Below, one piece after another: positions 42,478 to 50,354 of a DNA stretch of 64,000 nt. The DNA is taken from contig NZ_BMDO01000013.1 of assembly GCF_014635825.1 (NCBI RefSeq), positions 54,784-118,783 on the forward strand, written 5' to 3'. Origin of the DNA: Mucilaginibacter galii (GTDB taxonomy: Bacteria > Bacteroidota > Bacteroidia > Sphingobacteriales > Sphingobacteriaceae). A program made the position numbers and the translations under genes. Below the pieces are notes generated by a model that was not told where the DNA came from, did not search any database, and worked only from the letters and a program-made list of their open reading frames with translations. How positions within the stretch are numbered: the stretch's first letter is position 1; each line of letters opens with the position of its first letter.

Positions 42478-43623
42478 ATGAAAAAATACATACTCGTTTT
42501 CTTACTGCTTTTACACCTGTTGCCCGCCGGGGCACAGCCTAAATTTATAAATAAGGTAATCCCTAAATTTGTGCGCAAAATGCTGTTTGAAAAAGACAGC
42601 ACCCGCAGCGCCAGCTTTTTTTTGTTGCCGGTACTTAGCTCGGCACCCGAAACGGGCTTGGAGCTGGGTGCTTCTACCCTGTATTCTTTTTATACCGATA
42701 CCAGCCGGGTTACCCGTGTATCAAACGTATTTGCCTACGGCACCTTTACCACCGAAGGCCAGCAGCGCGTTAGCCTGAGCACCAGTTACTGGCTGCCACA
42801 AAACCGCTATCACTATACTGCCGCCATTGGGTACATCAATTTTCCGTTTAACTTTTATGGTATTGGCGATGCCACCCGTAAGGTAAACGAGCAGCGCATT
42901 AGTGAAAAACGCTTCAGGGCTAATATTAACGGCGAAAAGCGTTTAGGCAATTACGTATACCTTGGTTTTGTGCTGGGTGGTTATGATTACCGTTACCGAA
43001 TTGACAATACCGGCAAGCCTTTTGAGGCCGATCTTACCCCGCAAGACCGCAACGGTGGCGCAGGCTTTTACGCCGGCCCAAGTGTTACTTTTGATAACCG
43101 TAACAACAATACCTACACCACCAAGGGCATGCACCTTACCGGCTACTTAAACGTAATGCACGGCATATTTAGCGATAACAGCTATAAAGGCAGTTTCTTA
43201 AACCTGGAATATGCGCAGTTCTTTAGTTTGCACAAGCGCGTGGTGTTAGGGTTGAACATACAGGAGCAAAGCCTGTTGGGCAGCCAGAGCCCTTTTTACC
43301 TGTTGCCCGAGTTAGGTAACGATGAAATGATGCGTGGCTATTATAACGGCCGCTACCGCGATAAGAACATGCTGGCCGGCCAAACCGAACTGCGCTACCG
43401 CATAAGCGACCGCATTGGCGTTGTAGGCTTTGTGGGCACCGGCGGCGTGTTTAAAGATTCGTTCAACTTTAACCAGCTTAAACCTAACTACGGCGGCGGA
43501 CTGCGTTATTTCTTCGATACTGAAAAAGGACTCACCATGCGGGTTGACTACGGCTTTGGCCAAAAGCCGGCCGGCGAAAAACGCCAGCAGGGTTTATACC
43601 TCAGTTTAGGGGAATCGTTTTAG
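42478..43623 (+). CDS. BamA/TamA-family (Omp85) outer-membrane barrel protein
   Basis: 381 residues. The signal peptide LLLLHLLPAGA is cut before QPKF. There is no POTRA domain. The remainder reads as a 14-16 stranded barrel with alternating patterns (FFLLPVLSSAPETGLELG, YYNGRYRDKNMLAGQTELRYR). The C-terminal part (about 240-381) has the surface-antigen D15 signature: MRGYYNGRYRD, GVVGFVGTGGVFKD and GGGLRYFFDTEKGLTMRVDYGFG. Proteins of this POTRA-less type occur in Bacteroidota. They may export or insert small substrates, but the partner is unknown. It ends with a C-terminal aromatic (SLGESF), as expected for Bam recognition. Confidence 0.88.
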   Translation: MKKYILVFLLLLHLLPAGAQPKFINKVIPKFVRKMLFEKDSTRSASFFLLPVLSSAPETGLELGASTLYSFYTDTSRVTRVSNVFAYGTFTTEGQQRVSLSTSYWLPQNRYHYTAAIGYINFPFNFYGIGDATRKVNEQRISEKRFRANINGEKRLGNYVYLGFVLGGYDYRYRIDNTGKPFEADLTPQDRNGGAGFYAGPSVTFDNRNNNTYTTKGMHLTGYLNVMHGIFSDNSYKGSFLNLEYAQFFSLHKRVVLGLNIQEQSLLGSQSPFYLLPELGNDEMMRGYYNGRYRDKNMLAGQTELRYRISDRIGVVGFVGTGGVFKDSFNFNQLKPNYGGGLRYFFDTEKGLTMRVDYGFGQKPAGEKRQQGLYLSLGESF

Positions 43624-43890
43624 CTGCGGGGATCGGGGTGCGAGGTTTTGAGGAGCGGGGTGCCGGGAGTTTTGAGGAGCGGAAATTTTTTAAGAGCGGG
43701 GTGCGGGGATTGAAGTGTCGGGGGGGATAGTTTGAGAATTTTTACGACTCGTTATTTCTTGAAAAATTGAAGCTGATTTGCCTCGTCTGGTTGTAATTTA
43801 TCCATCGAAGGGGTCAAGCTAAGTATTTGAGGAAAAATGAAGTTTTTTGAAGATTATGTGTATTTAACTGCATAATTATCTAACTGATAT
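43624..43890. other. Intergenic stretch with G-rich direct repeats
   Basis: 267 bp between convergent genes. The first 110 bp contain five or more G-runs of four to seven bases, with the 14-mer GTTTTGAGGAGCGG twice, at 43645-43658 and 43669-43682 (24 bp period). It could form a G-quadruplex in single-stranded form or be a decayed repeat. The remainder is AT-rich and unassigned. Confidence 0.6.
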
Positions 43891-44478
43891 TTAAAACTTG
43901 ATCCAAAAGTCTTCTTTCACCTGTCCCGGTCGGCAATAGATCAATCCCATCCAAAACAAGCTAACCGATGCCGTAACCTTAGCATACGATTTCATGACGT
44001 TCCATGCTGTTTTGGTAAGCCTATTTTCATGGATATTATTGACAATAAGCAGTGTATCAAGCTGCATTTTGGGTAGCATGCGATTGAAATAATCTATAGT
44101 ACTTTGCGGATTGAGGCTGGCATCTATAAAAACTGCCTCTGGCAGGGCTATCTCTTTCCAGTTATCTTCAATGTTTAGCTTTAGTATGCGCGGTGCAGCA
44201 TGTTGTAGTATAATGGCATCAAGTACACGGTGTTTGCCCAAAATCCACACCGTACTTTTTTGAGGTTTTTTTACTAGTCGGTACAGGAGTTTGTCGGTAG
44301 AGGTTAATTTTTTGTCTGCTTTGGCTGTTTTTTCAATTTCGGCGTATACTTTTTTATTCGAAAAATCGTAAATTACTTCATCAACCATGCGGTACACAAA
44401 TGGCGAGTGCAGTCCGTGTCGGCTTGTGGCTTTGCGTTGGTGTAAAAAATGGCTTAAAGCAAACTTTATGTTAAACAT
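43891..44478 (-). CDS. Class I methyltransferase-like protein
   Basis: 195 residues. It starts with the Bacteroidota-type leader SHFLHQRKATSRHGLHSPFVYRM, which also introduces O-methyltransferase-like proteins. A Rossmann-like core follows: KSTVWILGKHRVLDAIIL, KLNIEDNWKEIAL, AVFIDASLNPQSTIDYFNRML and DTLLIVNNIHENRLTK. The usual G-x-G motif of SAM binding is poorly kept (WILGKHRVLD), so catalytic activity is doubtful. It is divergent from the next gene (33 bp between starts). It may be a methyltransferase relative that has lost SAM binding. Confidence 0.65.
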   Translation of the reverse strand: MFNIKFALSHFLHQRKATSRHGLHSPFVYRMVDEVIYDFSNKKVYAEIEKTAKADKKLTSTDKLLYRLVKKPQKSTVWILGKHRVLDAIILQHAAPRILKLNIEDNWKEIALPEAVFIDASLNPQSTIDYFNRMLPKMQLDTLLIVNNIHENRLTKTAWNVMKSYAKVTASVSLFWMGLIYCRPGQVKEDFWIKF

Positions 44479-44511
44479 GGTTGTAAAATTAAATAAAGCT
44501 TTACTATTTTG

Positions 44512-45384
44512 ATGAAAGAGGCGGATATGATTAACGAGGCTGAAATAAATTCACTGATCAAATTACTGGATGACCCCGACCAGGAGATATACACGCATGT
44601 ACACGATAAACTCCTGACTTATGGGCCAACAGCTATAACTTACCTGGAAAGTGCCTTTGAACAGGCATTTGACTCTATACAGCAGGAACGTATTGCCAAC
44701 CTGGTGCATGAAATTCAGTTTGATATGTTGAAAAAAGACCTGGAGCTATGGCACCAGAGCGGGGCGTTCGACCTGCTGCGCGGAGCGCTGATCATTAACA
44801 AATACCAATACCCCGACCTGGATGAGCAGAAGGTGATTAACCAGATAGAAGCCATTAAACGAGACATTTGGATGCAGATGATGTTTGAGGGCAGCCCATC
44901 GGACCAAGTGAAGCTTTTTAACCACGTATTGTACAACATCTACGGTTTCAGCGGCAACACCACCAATCACCAGGATCCGCAAAACAGCTACCTGAGCCAG
45001 GTTTTAGAGACTAAAAAAGGTAATCAAATATCACTGGCTATTATTTACTCCGTGGTTGCCCAAAAGCTGGATATTCCCATTTATGGTGTAAACCTGCCTC
45101 AGCATTTCATCTTGGCTTATATGGATGAAAGCACTAAATCAGAATTTGAAAGCGGGATATTGTTCTATATCAACGCCTTTAATAAAGGCTTCATTTTTGG
45201 TCGCCGCGATGTAGATATGTTCCTGAAACAATTGAACCTGAATATAGACAAGCAGTTTTACGAACCCTGCTCCAACACCGATATTGTGCGCCGCATACTG
45301 CGTAACCTCATTAGTGCCTATGAAAATTTAGGATCGCCAGATAAAGTGCGGGAGTTGAATGAATTGTTAGCCATGTTGAATTAA
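44512..45384 (+). CDS. SirB1/transglutaminase-like protein
   Basis: 290 residues from the ATG at 44512; a TTG three bases earlier is not needed. The SirB1-type domain covers about 80-245: LNHVLYN-like VKLFNHVLYNIYGF, then NSYLSQVLETKKGNQISLAIIYSVVAQKLDIPIYGVNLPQHFILAY (read in parts). The active-site-like GNQISLAIIY replaces the usual Cys with a Ser/Ala face, as in many SirB1 proteins, so the peptidase activity is uncertain. An N-terminal HEAT-like helical region comes first. Function unknown; in gamma-proteobacteria sirB1 often neighbours prmC/hemK. A terminator follows at 45396-45427. Confidence 0.85.
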   Translation: MKEADMINEAEINSLIKLLDDPDQEIYTHVHDKLLTYGPTAITYLESAFEQAFDSIQQERIANLVHEIQFDMLKKDLELWHQSGAFDLLRGALIINKYQYPDLDEQKVINQIEAIKRDIWMQMMFEGSPSDQVKLFNHVLYNIYGFSGNTTNHQDPQNSYLSQVLETKKGNQISLAIIYSVVAQKLDIPIYGVNLPQHFILAYMDESTKSEFESGILFYINAFNKGFIFGRRDVDMFLKQLNLNIDKQFYEPCSNTDIVRRILRNLISAYENLGSPDKVRELNELLAMLN

Positions 45385-45395
45385 AGATTTCAGGT

Positions 45396-45427
45396 AAGCG
45401 GGCATAAATCATGTGCCCGCTTTTTTT
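45396..45427 (+). terminator. Rho-independent terminator
   Basis: AAGCGGGC (45396-45403) pairs with GCCCGCTT (45415-45422) and is followed by TTTTT. Confidence 0.8.
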
Positions 45428-45469
45428 ATGTAGTCGGTATACTTAACCTCTCACCATTGACGCAGTATT

Positions 45470-46264
45470 ATGCTTACATTGCCATCTTATAAACCTACGA
45501 TGAGCCGTATCTGTATACTATTGGGGATGTGTTTGTTACTGTCTTTCACAGTAAATGATACTGTTGCTACACGCTTTGCCGCTCCCGAGGGTTATAAGCG
45601 GGTGCGTGCTGCATCCAGCAGTTTCGGCGCATGGCTGCAAACCCGACCGTTGAAACCCCGTGGCACCAAGACACTCACATACAAAGGCAGTGTAGCCCGT
45701 ACCGATGATTACACCGCAGCCGTAATTGATATGAGCATTGGTCAACGCGACCTGCAGCAATGCGCCGATGCTGTGATCAGGCTAAGGGCCGAATACTTAT
45801 TTGGCAAGAAAGATTACAAGGCAATACACTTTAACTTTACCAGCGGCTTCAACTGCGATTTTATTCACTACGCCGATGGTTATCGCTATCAGCAAAACGA
45901 AACCTGGAAAAAGACAGCCGCGAAAGATTATAGTTATGCCAGCTTTCTACGTTACCTCGACCTTGTGTTCTCTTACGCAGGCACCCTATCCCTCGAAAAA
46001 GAATTGAAAAAGGTAGATAATCCTGCCGCTATTCAAATTGGCGACGTATTCATCAAAGGCGGCTCGCCGGGGCACTGCTTTATTGTAATGAACATAAGCA
46101 TAAACAGGGCCGGCCAACGCAAATTTATGCTGGCACAAAGCTTTATACCCGCGCAAAACATCCAGTTGTTACAGTATGGCTCGCCTTGGTTTAGTTTAGA
46201 TAAGCCGGTGAATTTGCCGTATGGAGAGATTGTAAATGCGGGTAATTTGAGGAGGTTTAAATGA
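45470..46264 (+). CDS. DUF4846-family exported protein
   Basis: 264 residues. Two starts are possible. ATG 45470 gives a 10-residue lead before the signal peptide; ATG 45500 begins MSRICILLGMCLLLSFTVND directly and may be the real one. The DUF4846 domain fills the rest: RFAAPEGYKRV, FGAWLQTRPLKP, QCADAVIRLRAEYLF, HFNFTSGFNCDF, SYAGTLSLEKEL and GDVFIKGGSPGHCFIV. The Cys and His in GSPGHCFIV are highly conserved in such families. Function unknown, probably periplasmic. Its stop overlaps the convergent YbjQ-like gene's stop by 8 bp. Confidence 0.83.
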   Translation: MLTLPSYKPTMSRICILLGMCLLLSFTVNDTVATRFAAPEGYKRVRAASSSFGAWLQTRPLKPRGTKTLTYKGSVARTDDYTAAVIDMSIGQRDLQQCADAVIRLRAEYLFGKKDYKAIHFNFTSGFNCDFIHYADGYRYQQNETWKKTAAKDYSYASFLRYLDLVFSYAGTLSLEKELKKVDNPAAIQIGDVFIKGGSPGHCFIVMNISINRAGQRKFMLAQSFIPAQNIQLLQYGSPWFSLDKPVNLPYGEIVNAGNLRRFK

Positions 46265-47354
46265 TGAGCTCAGATATAAGTGCAATTTTCGTATTAACGC
46301 TCTTTATGGCTTTCTCAGGAGTTATATCGTTTGTTTTAAATCCATAAATATCCTTATCACAGTTATCACAGTATTGATTAACAGCACTTACATCATTCGT
46401 CTTTCCGCACTCACAGTTCCAAATTTCCTTTTCTTTCGAAGAAAGCATTTGCTTTTTAGTGCTTCTTGTTCCGCGTTCTTTGAAATTTTGTTGGATAAAA
46501 TCTTTTAAATCTTCGAGATGCTGAACATCTACTTTATTATAAAAAGGCTTGTTAAAGGTTATAATCTGCAATCCTATTCTCTGCTTTTTAAACTCATCAC
46601 TTCCTAACAGACGAGCCGTATAATTTAGGTCTACCAATTGCAGGTCGTTAATTATATTACTAATAACAGAAAGATACACCTCGTTACTTTCATTTAATGC
46701 ACTTTCATAGAGCATGGTAAATTTCTTTTCTTCTGGAAAAGCATCTATATATGCAACAAGTCTATCATAATACTCTTTCACTGTGATTTGCAGCATTTGG
46801 CCTTGCAGCACAGCTTGATACTTTTTTAGTAGATACGGAAAGATTTCATCAACCTGGTTTGTGGTTACAAAATGCCAGTTATCATCGGTAATACTTAAAT
46901 TACCTTCATCAGCCTTTTTTAAGATGTCCTTCTTTTTGTATAGCAAATTCAAACGCTCATAGCTAACATTTTCAAACCTCTCTGACTGAGTAATTGGTGC
47001 CGACTGATTATCATTTTCAAGAACAACTGCTGTACCAATGGCAGTAAGCATAAACATGGATTTGTTCTTACCAGATATTTCATCCATGTCAATACTCAAA
47101 CCTACAACACCATTAGCGCCTATTTCATAAGCTGCCAATTTAATTTTATGAATAGCTTCATCATACAGGGAAGTTAATTGTTTCTGATATGAGCCCGATC
47201 TACCCCCAAAGAAATCACTGAAAGCAGCAAATACATCACTAAATACATTGGTACCAGCCACTATATGTGCAGTTACAGGTTTCAAATGTCGGTTTATCTT
47301 TCGCCCTTCAATAGTAGAGGTAGTTACGACAAGAATATCTTTAGGATTAGGCAT
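46257..47354 (-). CDS. YbjQ-like (UPF0145) domain protein with C-terminal zinc ribbon
   Basis: 365 residues from the ATG at 47354, giving MPNPKDILVVTTSTIEGRKI. The GTG at 47402 lies inside a terminator for the upstream gene and is rejected. The N-terminal YbjQ/heavy-metal-binding-domain block (about 5-110) shows VVTTSTIEGRKINRHL, NVFSDVFAAFSDFFGGRSGSYQ and AYEIGANGVVGLSIDMDE. The C-terminal end has a zinc ribbon CECGKTNDVSAVNQYCDNCDKDIYG (Cys pairs about 330 and 345). The middle (about 130-320) is unlike anything I recognise. Cytoplasmic. Name YbjQ-like fits only the first domain. Confidence 0.78.
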   Translation of the reverse strand: MPNPKDILVVTTSTIEGRKINRHLKPVTAHIVAGTNVFSDVFAAFSDFFGGRSGSYQKQLTSLYDEAIHKIKLAAYEIGANGVVGLSIDMDEISGKNKSMFMLTAIGTAVVLENDNQSAPITQSERFENVSYERLNLLYKKKDILKKADEGNLSITDDNWHFVTTNQVDEIFPYLLKKYQAVLQGQMLQITVKEYYDRLVAYIDAFPEEKKFTMLYESALNESNEVYLSVISNIINDLQLVDLNYTARLLGSDEFKKQRIGLQIITFNKPFYNKVDVQHLEDLKDFIQQNFKERGTRSTKKQMLSSKEKEIWNCECGKTNDVSAVNQYCDNCDKDIYGFKTNDITPEKAIKSVNTKIALISELII

Positions 47355-47384
47355 TATGATAATTTTTGACCCACAATATATAAA

Positions 47385-47416
47385 AACGCCCGCATTATTC
47401 ACACAATGCAGGCGTT
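47385..47416 (-). terminator. Terminator of the alpha/beta hydrolase gene
   Basis: AACGCC-C-GCATT and AATGC-A-GGCGTT pair with one internal mismatch around an 8-base loop; on the minus strand a TTTTT follows. It sits 22 bp beyond the stop of the gene at 47439-48356. Confidence 0.75.
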
Positions 47417-47438
47417 AGATATTTTTACTTGTTAGGTC

Positions 47439-48356
47439 TTATTTTGCCGCTAACCAACCATTGGCATCCATCCAGTTCTTGCAGCGCTCAAACCAGTCGT
47501 CTTTGGTGGTTTTATTGTTTAAACCAAAACCATGACCGCCTGCCTGGTAAAGGTGCAGTTCGCCTTTAACCTTGTTTTTCACCATGGCTTCATAGAATAC
47601 CACGCTGTTCATCACCGGCACTGTGCGATCATCTTCGGCATGTACTAAAAACGTAGGTGGGGTATTGGCGGTTACCTGCTTTTCATTAGAGTATAAGTCA
47701 ACCATTTCGGGCGTTGGTGTTTTGCCCACTAAATTATCTTTAGAGCCCTTATGCGCCAATTCGCCAAAGCTGATGACCGGGTACATTAACACGGCAAAAT
47801 CGGGACGTAGATTTACATTGTCTTTGTTTTCAATTACCGGTTTATCAAAATGCGTAATAGCCGTTGAAGCCAAATGACCACCAGCCGAAAAGCCAATGAT
47901 GCCTACCCTATCGGCATTTATTCCCCACTCCTTAGCGCGCTGGCGTACTAATTGAACGGCACGCTGTGCATCTTGCAAGGGGCCTATGGTTTTATCTACC
48001 ATAATAGAATCGCTCGGTAACCGGTACTTCAAAATAAAGGCGGTCACCCCAATTTCGCTAAACTTACGGGCAATGGCATAACCTTCATTCTCCATAGAAA
48101 GAAAGGAGTAACCACCACCCGGACAAATTACAATTGCGGTTCCATTAGCTTTACCTTTTTCGGGGAAAAACGGAATAAGCGTAGGCAAACTTACCTTACT
48201 TGCCCGCGTGTTCACCGTTTTTTCAACGTAGGTCCCAGCCGGAACATTTTTTGAATTAGGAACACCTTTTGGATAAAGGTTAATGGGTGCCTGCTCCTGG
48301 GCAAAGGCTACACTGGTAAGCATCAATATAACTGCGGTTAATAGATTTCTTTTCAC
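47439..48356 (-). CDS. Exported alpha/beta hydrolase (BD-FAE/esterase-like)
   Basis: 305 residues. The signal peptide LLTAVILMLTSVAFA is cut before QEQAP. The oxyanion segment VICPGGGYSFLSMENEGYAIA is followed by the nucleophile elbow GFSAGGHLAST (catalytic Ser), the acid region VHAEDDRTVPV and the catalytic His in AGGHGFG. This is the dienelactone/BD-FAE-like esterase pattern, often acting on acetyl or feruloyl groups of plant polysaccharides. The actual substrate is open. It stands alone, with a degenerate palindromic element upstream at about 48395-48450. Confidence 0.9.
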   Translation of the reverse strand: MKRNLLTAVILMLTSVAFAQEQAPINLYPKGVPNSKNVPAGTYVEKTVNTRASKVSLPTLIPFFPEKGKANGTAIVICPGGGYSFLSMENEGYAIARKFSEIGVTAFILKYRLPSDSIMVDKTIGPLQDAQRAVQLVRQRAKEWGINADRVGIIGFSAGGHLASTAITHFDKPVIENKDNVNLRPDFAVLMYPVISFGELAHKGSKDNLVGKTPTPEMVDLYSNEKQVTANTPPTFLVHAEDDRTVPVMNSVVFYEAMVKNKVKGELHLYQAGGHGFGLNNKTTKDDWFERCKNWMDANGWLAAK

Positions 48357-48472
48357 AAGGCAATGGTTTATGAATTAGTTTTTTTTAGGCATCATTATGA
48401 GCACGTCAAAGCGCTTGCTGCTTTGCTAAGTCTTCGACAAACTCCAGACTAACAATTTGATATTGAATAACG

Positions 48473-49565
48473 TTAACTCTTGGGTCCGCCAAACTCCATT
48501 AAATAAGCTTTCAGGAAATCATCCAGATCACCATCTAAAACGGCTTGTGCGTTTGACGTTTCGTAGTCGGTACGCAGGTCTTTCACCAATTTGTACGGGT
48601 GAAGTACATAGTTGCGTATCTGCGAGCCCCACTCAATTTTCTTTTTGCTGCCCTCAATAGCATTACTGGTTTCCTGGCGCTTACGCATCTCAATTTCGTA
48701 CAACTGCGATTTCAGCAAGCGAATGGCATTTTCTTTATTCTGCAATTGTGAACGCGACTCCTGGTTTTTAATCACAATGCCCGATGGTTTGTGGTATAAA
48801 CGTACGGCGGTTTCTACCTTGTTTACGTTTTGTCCACCGGCACCACCCGAGCGGAAGGTTTCAAATTCAATTTCGGCCGGGTTTACATCAATTTCAATGG
48901 TATCATCAACCAACGGGTATACATAAACTGATGCAAAAGAGGTATGGCGCTTGGCATTGGCATCAAACGGCGATACGCGCACCAAACGGTGAACCCCGTT
49001 TTCGCCTTTTAAATATCCGTAAGAAAAATCACCCTCAAATTGCAGCGTAACAGTTTTTATACCGGCTACGTCACCCTCTTGCGAATCTTGTTCGGTTACT
49101 TTATAACCATTTTTTTCGCCCCACATAATGTACATACGCATCAGCATGGCTGCCCAGTCGCAACTTTCGGTACCACCTGCACCTGCCGTAATTTGTAATA
49201 CGGCATTCAGTTGATCTTCTTCGGCCGAAAGCATGTTTTTAAACTCAAGCTCCTCTACCGCTTTTGTAGCTAAATCAAATTGCTCCTTTACCTCTGCCTC
49301 CGTTGCATCACCGCTTTGAATAAACTCGTACATTACACCGGTATCTTCTACCGTGGCCAGTACTTTTTGATAGGCATCGGTCCAGATCTTCTTGGTTTTG
49401 ATAGATGCCAATACCTTTTCGGCCTCTTTAGGCGCATTCCAAAAATCGGGGCCTATGGTTATTTCCTGTTCACGGGCTAATTCTTCCAGCTTCTTGTCGA
49501 TGTCAAAGATGCCTCCTCAGGGAAGCTGCTCTATCCCTCAAGTCTTGAACTTGTTCTTTTGTCAT
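48473..49565 (-). CDS. prfB: Peptide chain release factor 2 with programmed +1 frameshift
   Basis: The gene runs from ATG 49565 in one frame for 20 codons (MTKEQVQDLRDRAASLRRHL). It then reaches CTT TGA C at 49508-49502, preceded by an SD-like AGGAGG, the classic prfB autoregulatory slip site. Skipping the T at 49505 continues in the second frame (DIDKKLEELAREQ...) to 48473, giving 363 residues, the normal RF2 length. The SPF tripeptide that reads stop codons (RVSPFDANAKRHTS, about 198-200) and the GGQ hydrolysis motif (RSGGAGGQNVNK, about 243-245) are intact. RF2 terminates at UGA and UAA; low RF2 stalls the ribosome at the in-frame UGA and favours the shift. A caller that ignores frameshifting would start at 49411 and lose the N-terminus. 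Confidence 0.95.
49503..49520 (-). promoter_or_regulatory. prfB +1 frameshift site with internal Shine-Dalgarno
   Basis: On the minus strand AGGAGG, then CAT, CTT, TGA, C. The SD-like hexamer is three bases before the CTT codon, the spacing found in known prfB sites. The UGA is the regulatory stop codon; the slip is from CUU to UUU. Confidence 0.92.
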
Positions 49566-49604
49566 AATGGCAAATATAGTAATAAGTGAATGTATGAACG
49601 CAAA

Positions 49605-49632
49605 AAAGGCCCCGATGTTCATCGAAGCCTTT
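49605..49632 (-). terminator. Probable terminator of the 49658 gene
   Basis: AAAGGC...CGATG and ...ATCG...GCCTTT form an interrupted stem around GTTC; on the minus strand TTTTTT follows. It separates this gene from prfB downstream. Confidence 0.6.
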
Positions 49633-49657
49633 CTTATAAAATCTGCAAAAAACTTGT

Positions 49658-50095
49658 TTAGGCAACCATCAATTTGTTAACCAGTCCGTTTAAATCGGCT
49701 TGGTTGCCATTGAGTTGTGATAGCATAGTGCCTAAGGCAAATTCTTTGCTTTGTTCGCTGTTAGATAACTTTACAAGCTGTCTCATTACGGTTGGAATAA
49801 GTGAATTGGCGGCTGCCTGTGCAGAAACCATATCAATGCTGTAAAACTTGTTAAGCCTGTTTGCAAACTTATTAATGATACTGGTCACCAACGATTCGTT
49901 TTGGGTGCCCGAAAACTTGAAAAATTTGATCAGGTCGCTGATGTGGCCATTTTCCATCTGGTTTTTTAACACCTCGATAATAGAGCTTGAAGCTTCGTTA
50001 ATTACAGCCTCGCGTGAACCGGCAGGTATTACCGGGTTGTTAATAACAGCCATACCGGCGTTATTTTTTACAAGCAAAAATAGTTTCTCAAACAT
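49658..50095 (-). CDS. Helical hypothetical protein (DUF937-like)
   Basis: 145 residues, entirely helical, no signal. Sequence blocks are MFEKLFLLVKNNAG, INEASSSIIEVLKNQMENG, LIKFFKFSGTQNESLVTSIINKFANRLN, then DMVSAQAAANSLIPTVMRQLVKL and SEQSKEFALGTMLSQLNGNQADLNGLVNKLM. The run of short helices resembles DUF937-type proteins of Bacteroidota, but I am not certain. It lies upstream of prfB on the same strand, separated by a likely terminator. Function unknown. Confidence 0.65.
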   Translation of the reverse strand: MFEKLFLLVKNNAGMAVINNPVIPAGSREAVINEASSSIIEVLKNQMENGHISDLIKFFKFSGTQNESLVTSIINKFANRLNKFYSIDMVSAQAAANSLIPTVMRQLVKLSNSEQSKEFALGTMLSQLNGNQADLNGLVNKLMVA

Positions 50096-50326
50096 GGTTA
50101 AATGATTTTAAGCAGATTTAATAAAATGATTACGTTGCGGCTAATAATTGTGAGTAAAGCAAATATGTTAAATGATAATTTTGAAAAAATCAAAAAAATC
50201 ACTTAAATAAATTAAAATATCTTAATTAAAAGGAGCACTTAAAACACTAAGATTAAAGTGTTTGTATAACAATAAGTACTTTCTATAATTAAATTTTTAA
50301 TGGCTGATTAAGCAAACATTTAAGCT

Positions 50327-50334
50327 TACTTTTG
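50327..50334 (+). promoter_or_regulatory. Likely -7 element of pgi
   Basis: TACTTTTG matches TAnnTTTG, 20 bp before the ATG at 50355. The -33 region is weak (no TTTG at 19-21 bp). Confidence 0.4.
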
Positions 50335-50354
50335 GCTCAAACAATCTATCAATT

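Noticed and set aside
47355..47402. GTG start of the YbjQ-like gene
   Set aside because: The extra 16 codons lie in the terminator hairpin of the upstream gene; the ATG at 47354 gives the family's normal N-terminus.
48473..49411. prfB as a 312-residue gene from an in-frame TTG at 49411
   Set aside because: This lacks the RF2 N-terminal domain; the frameshift site and upstream frame restore full length.
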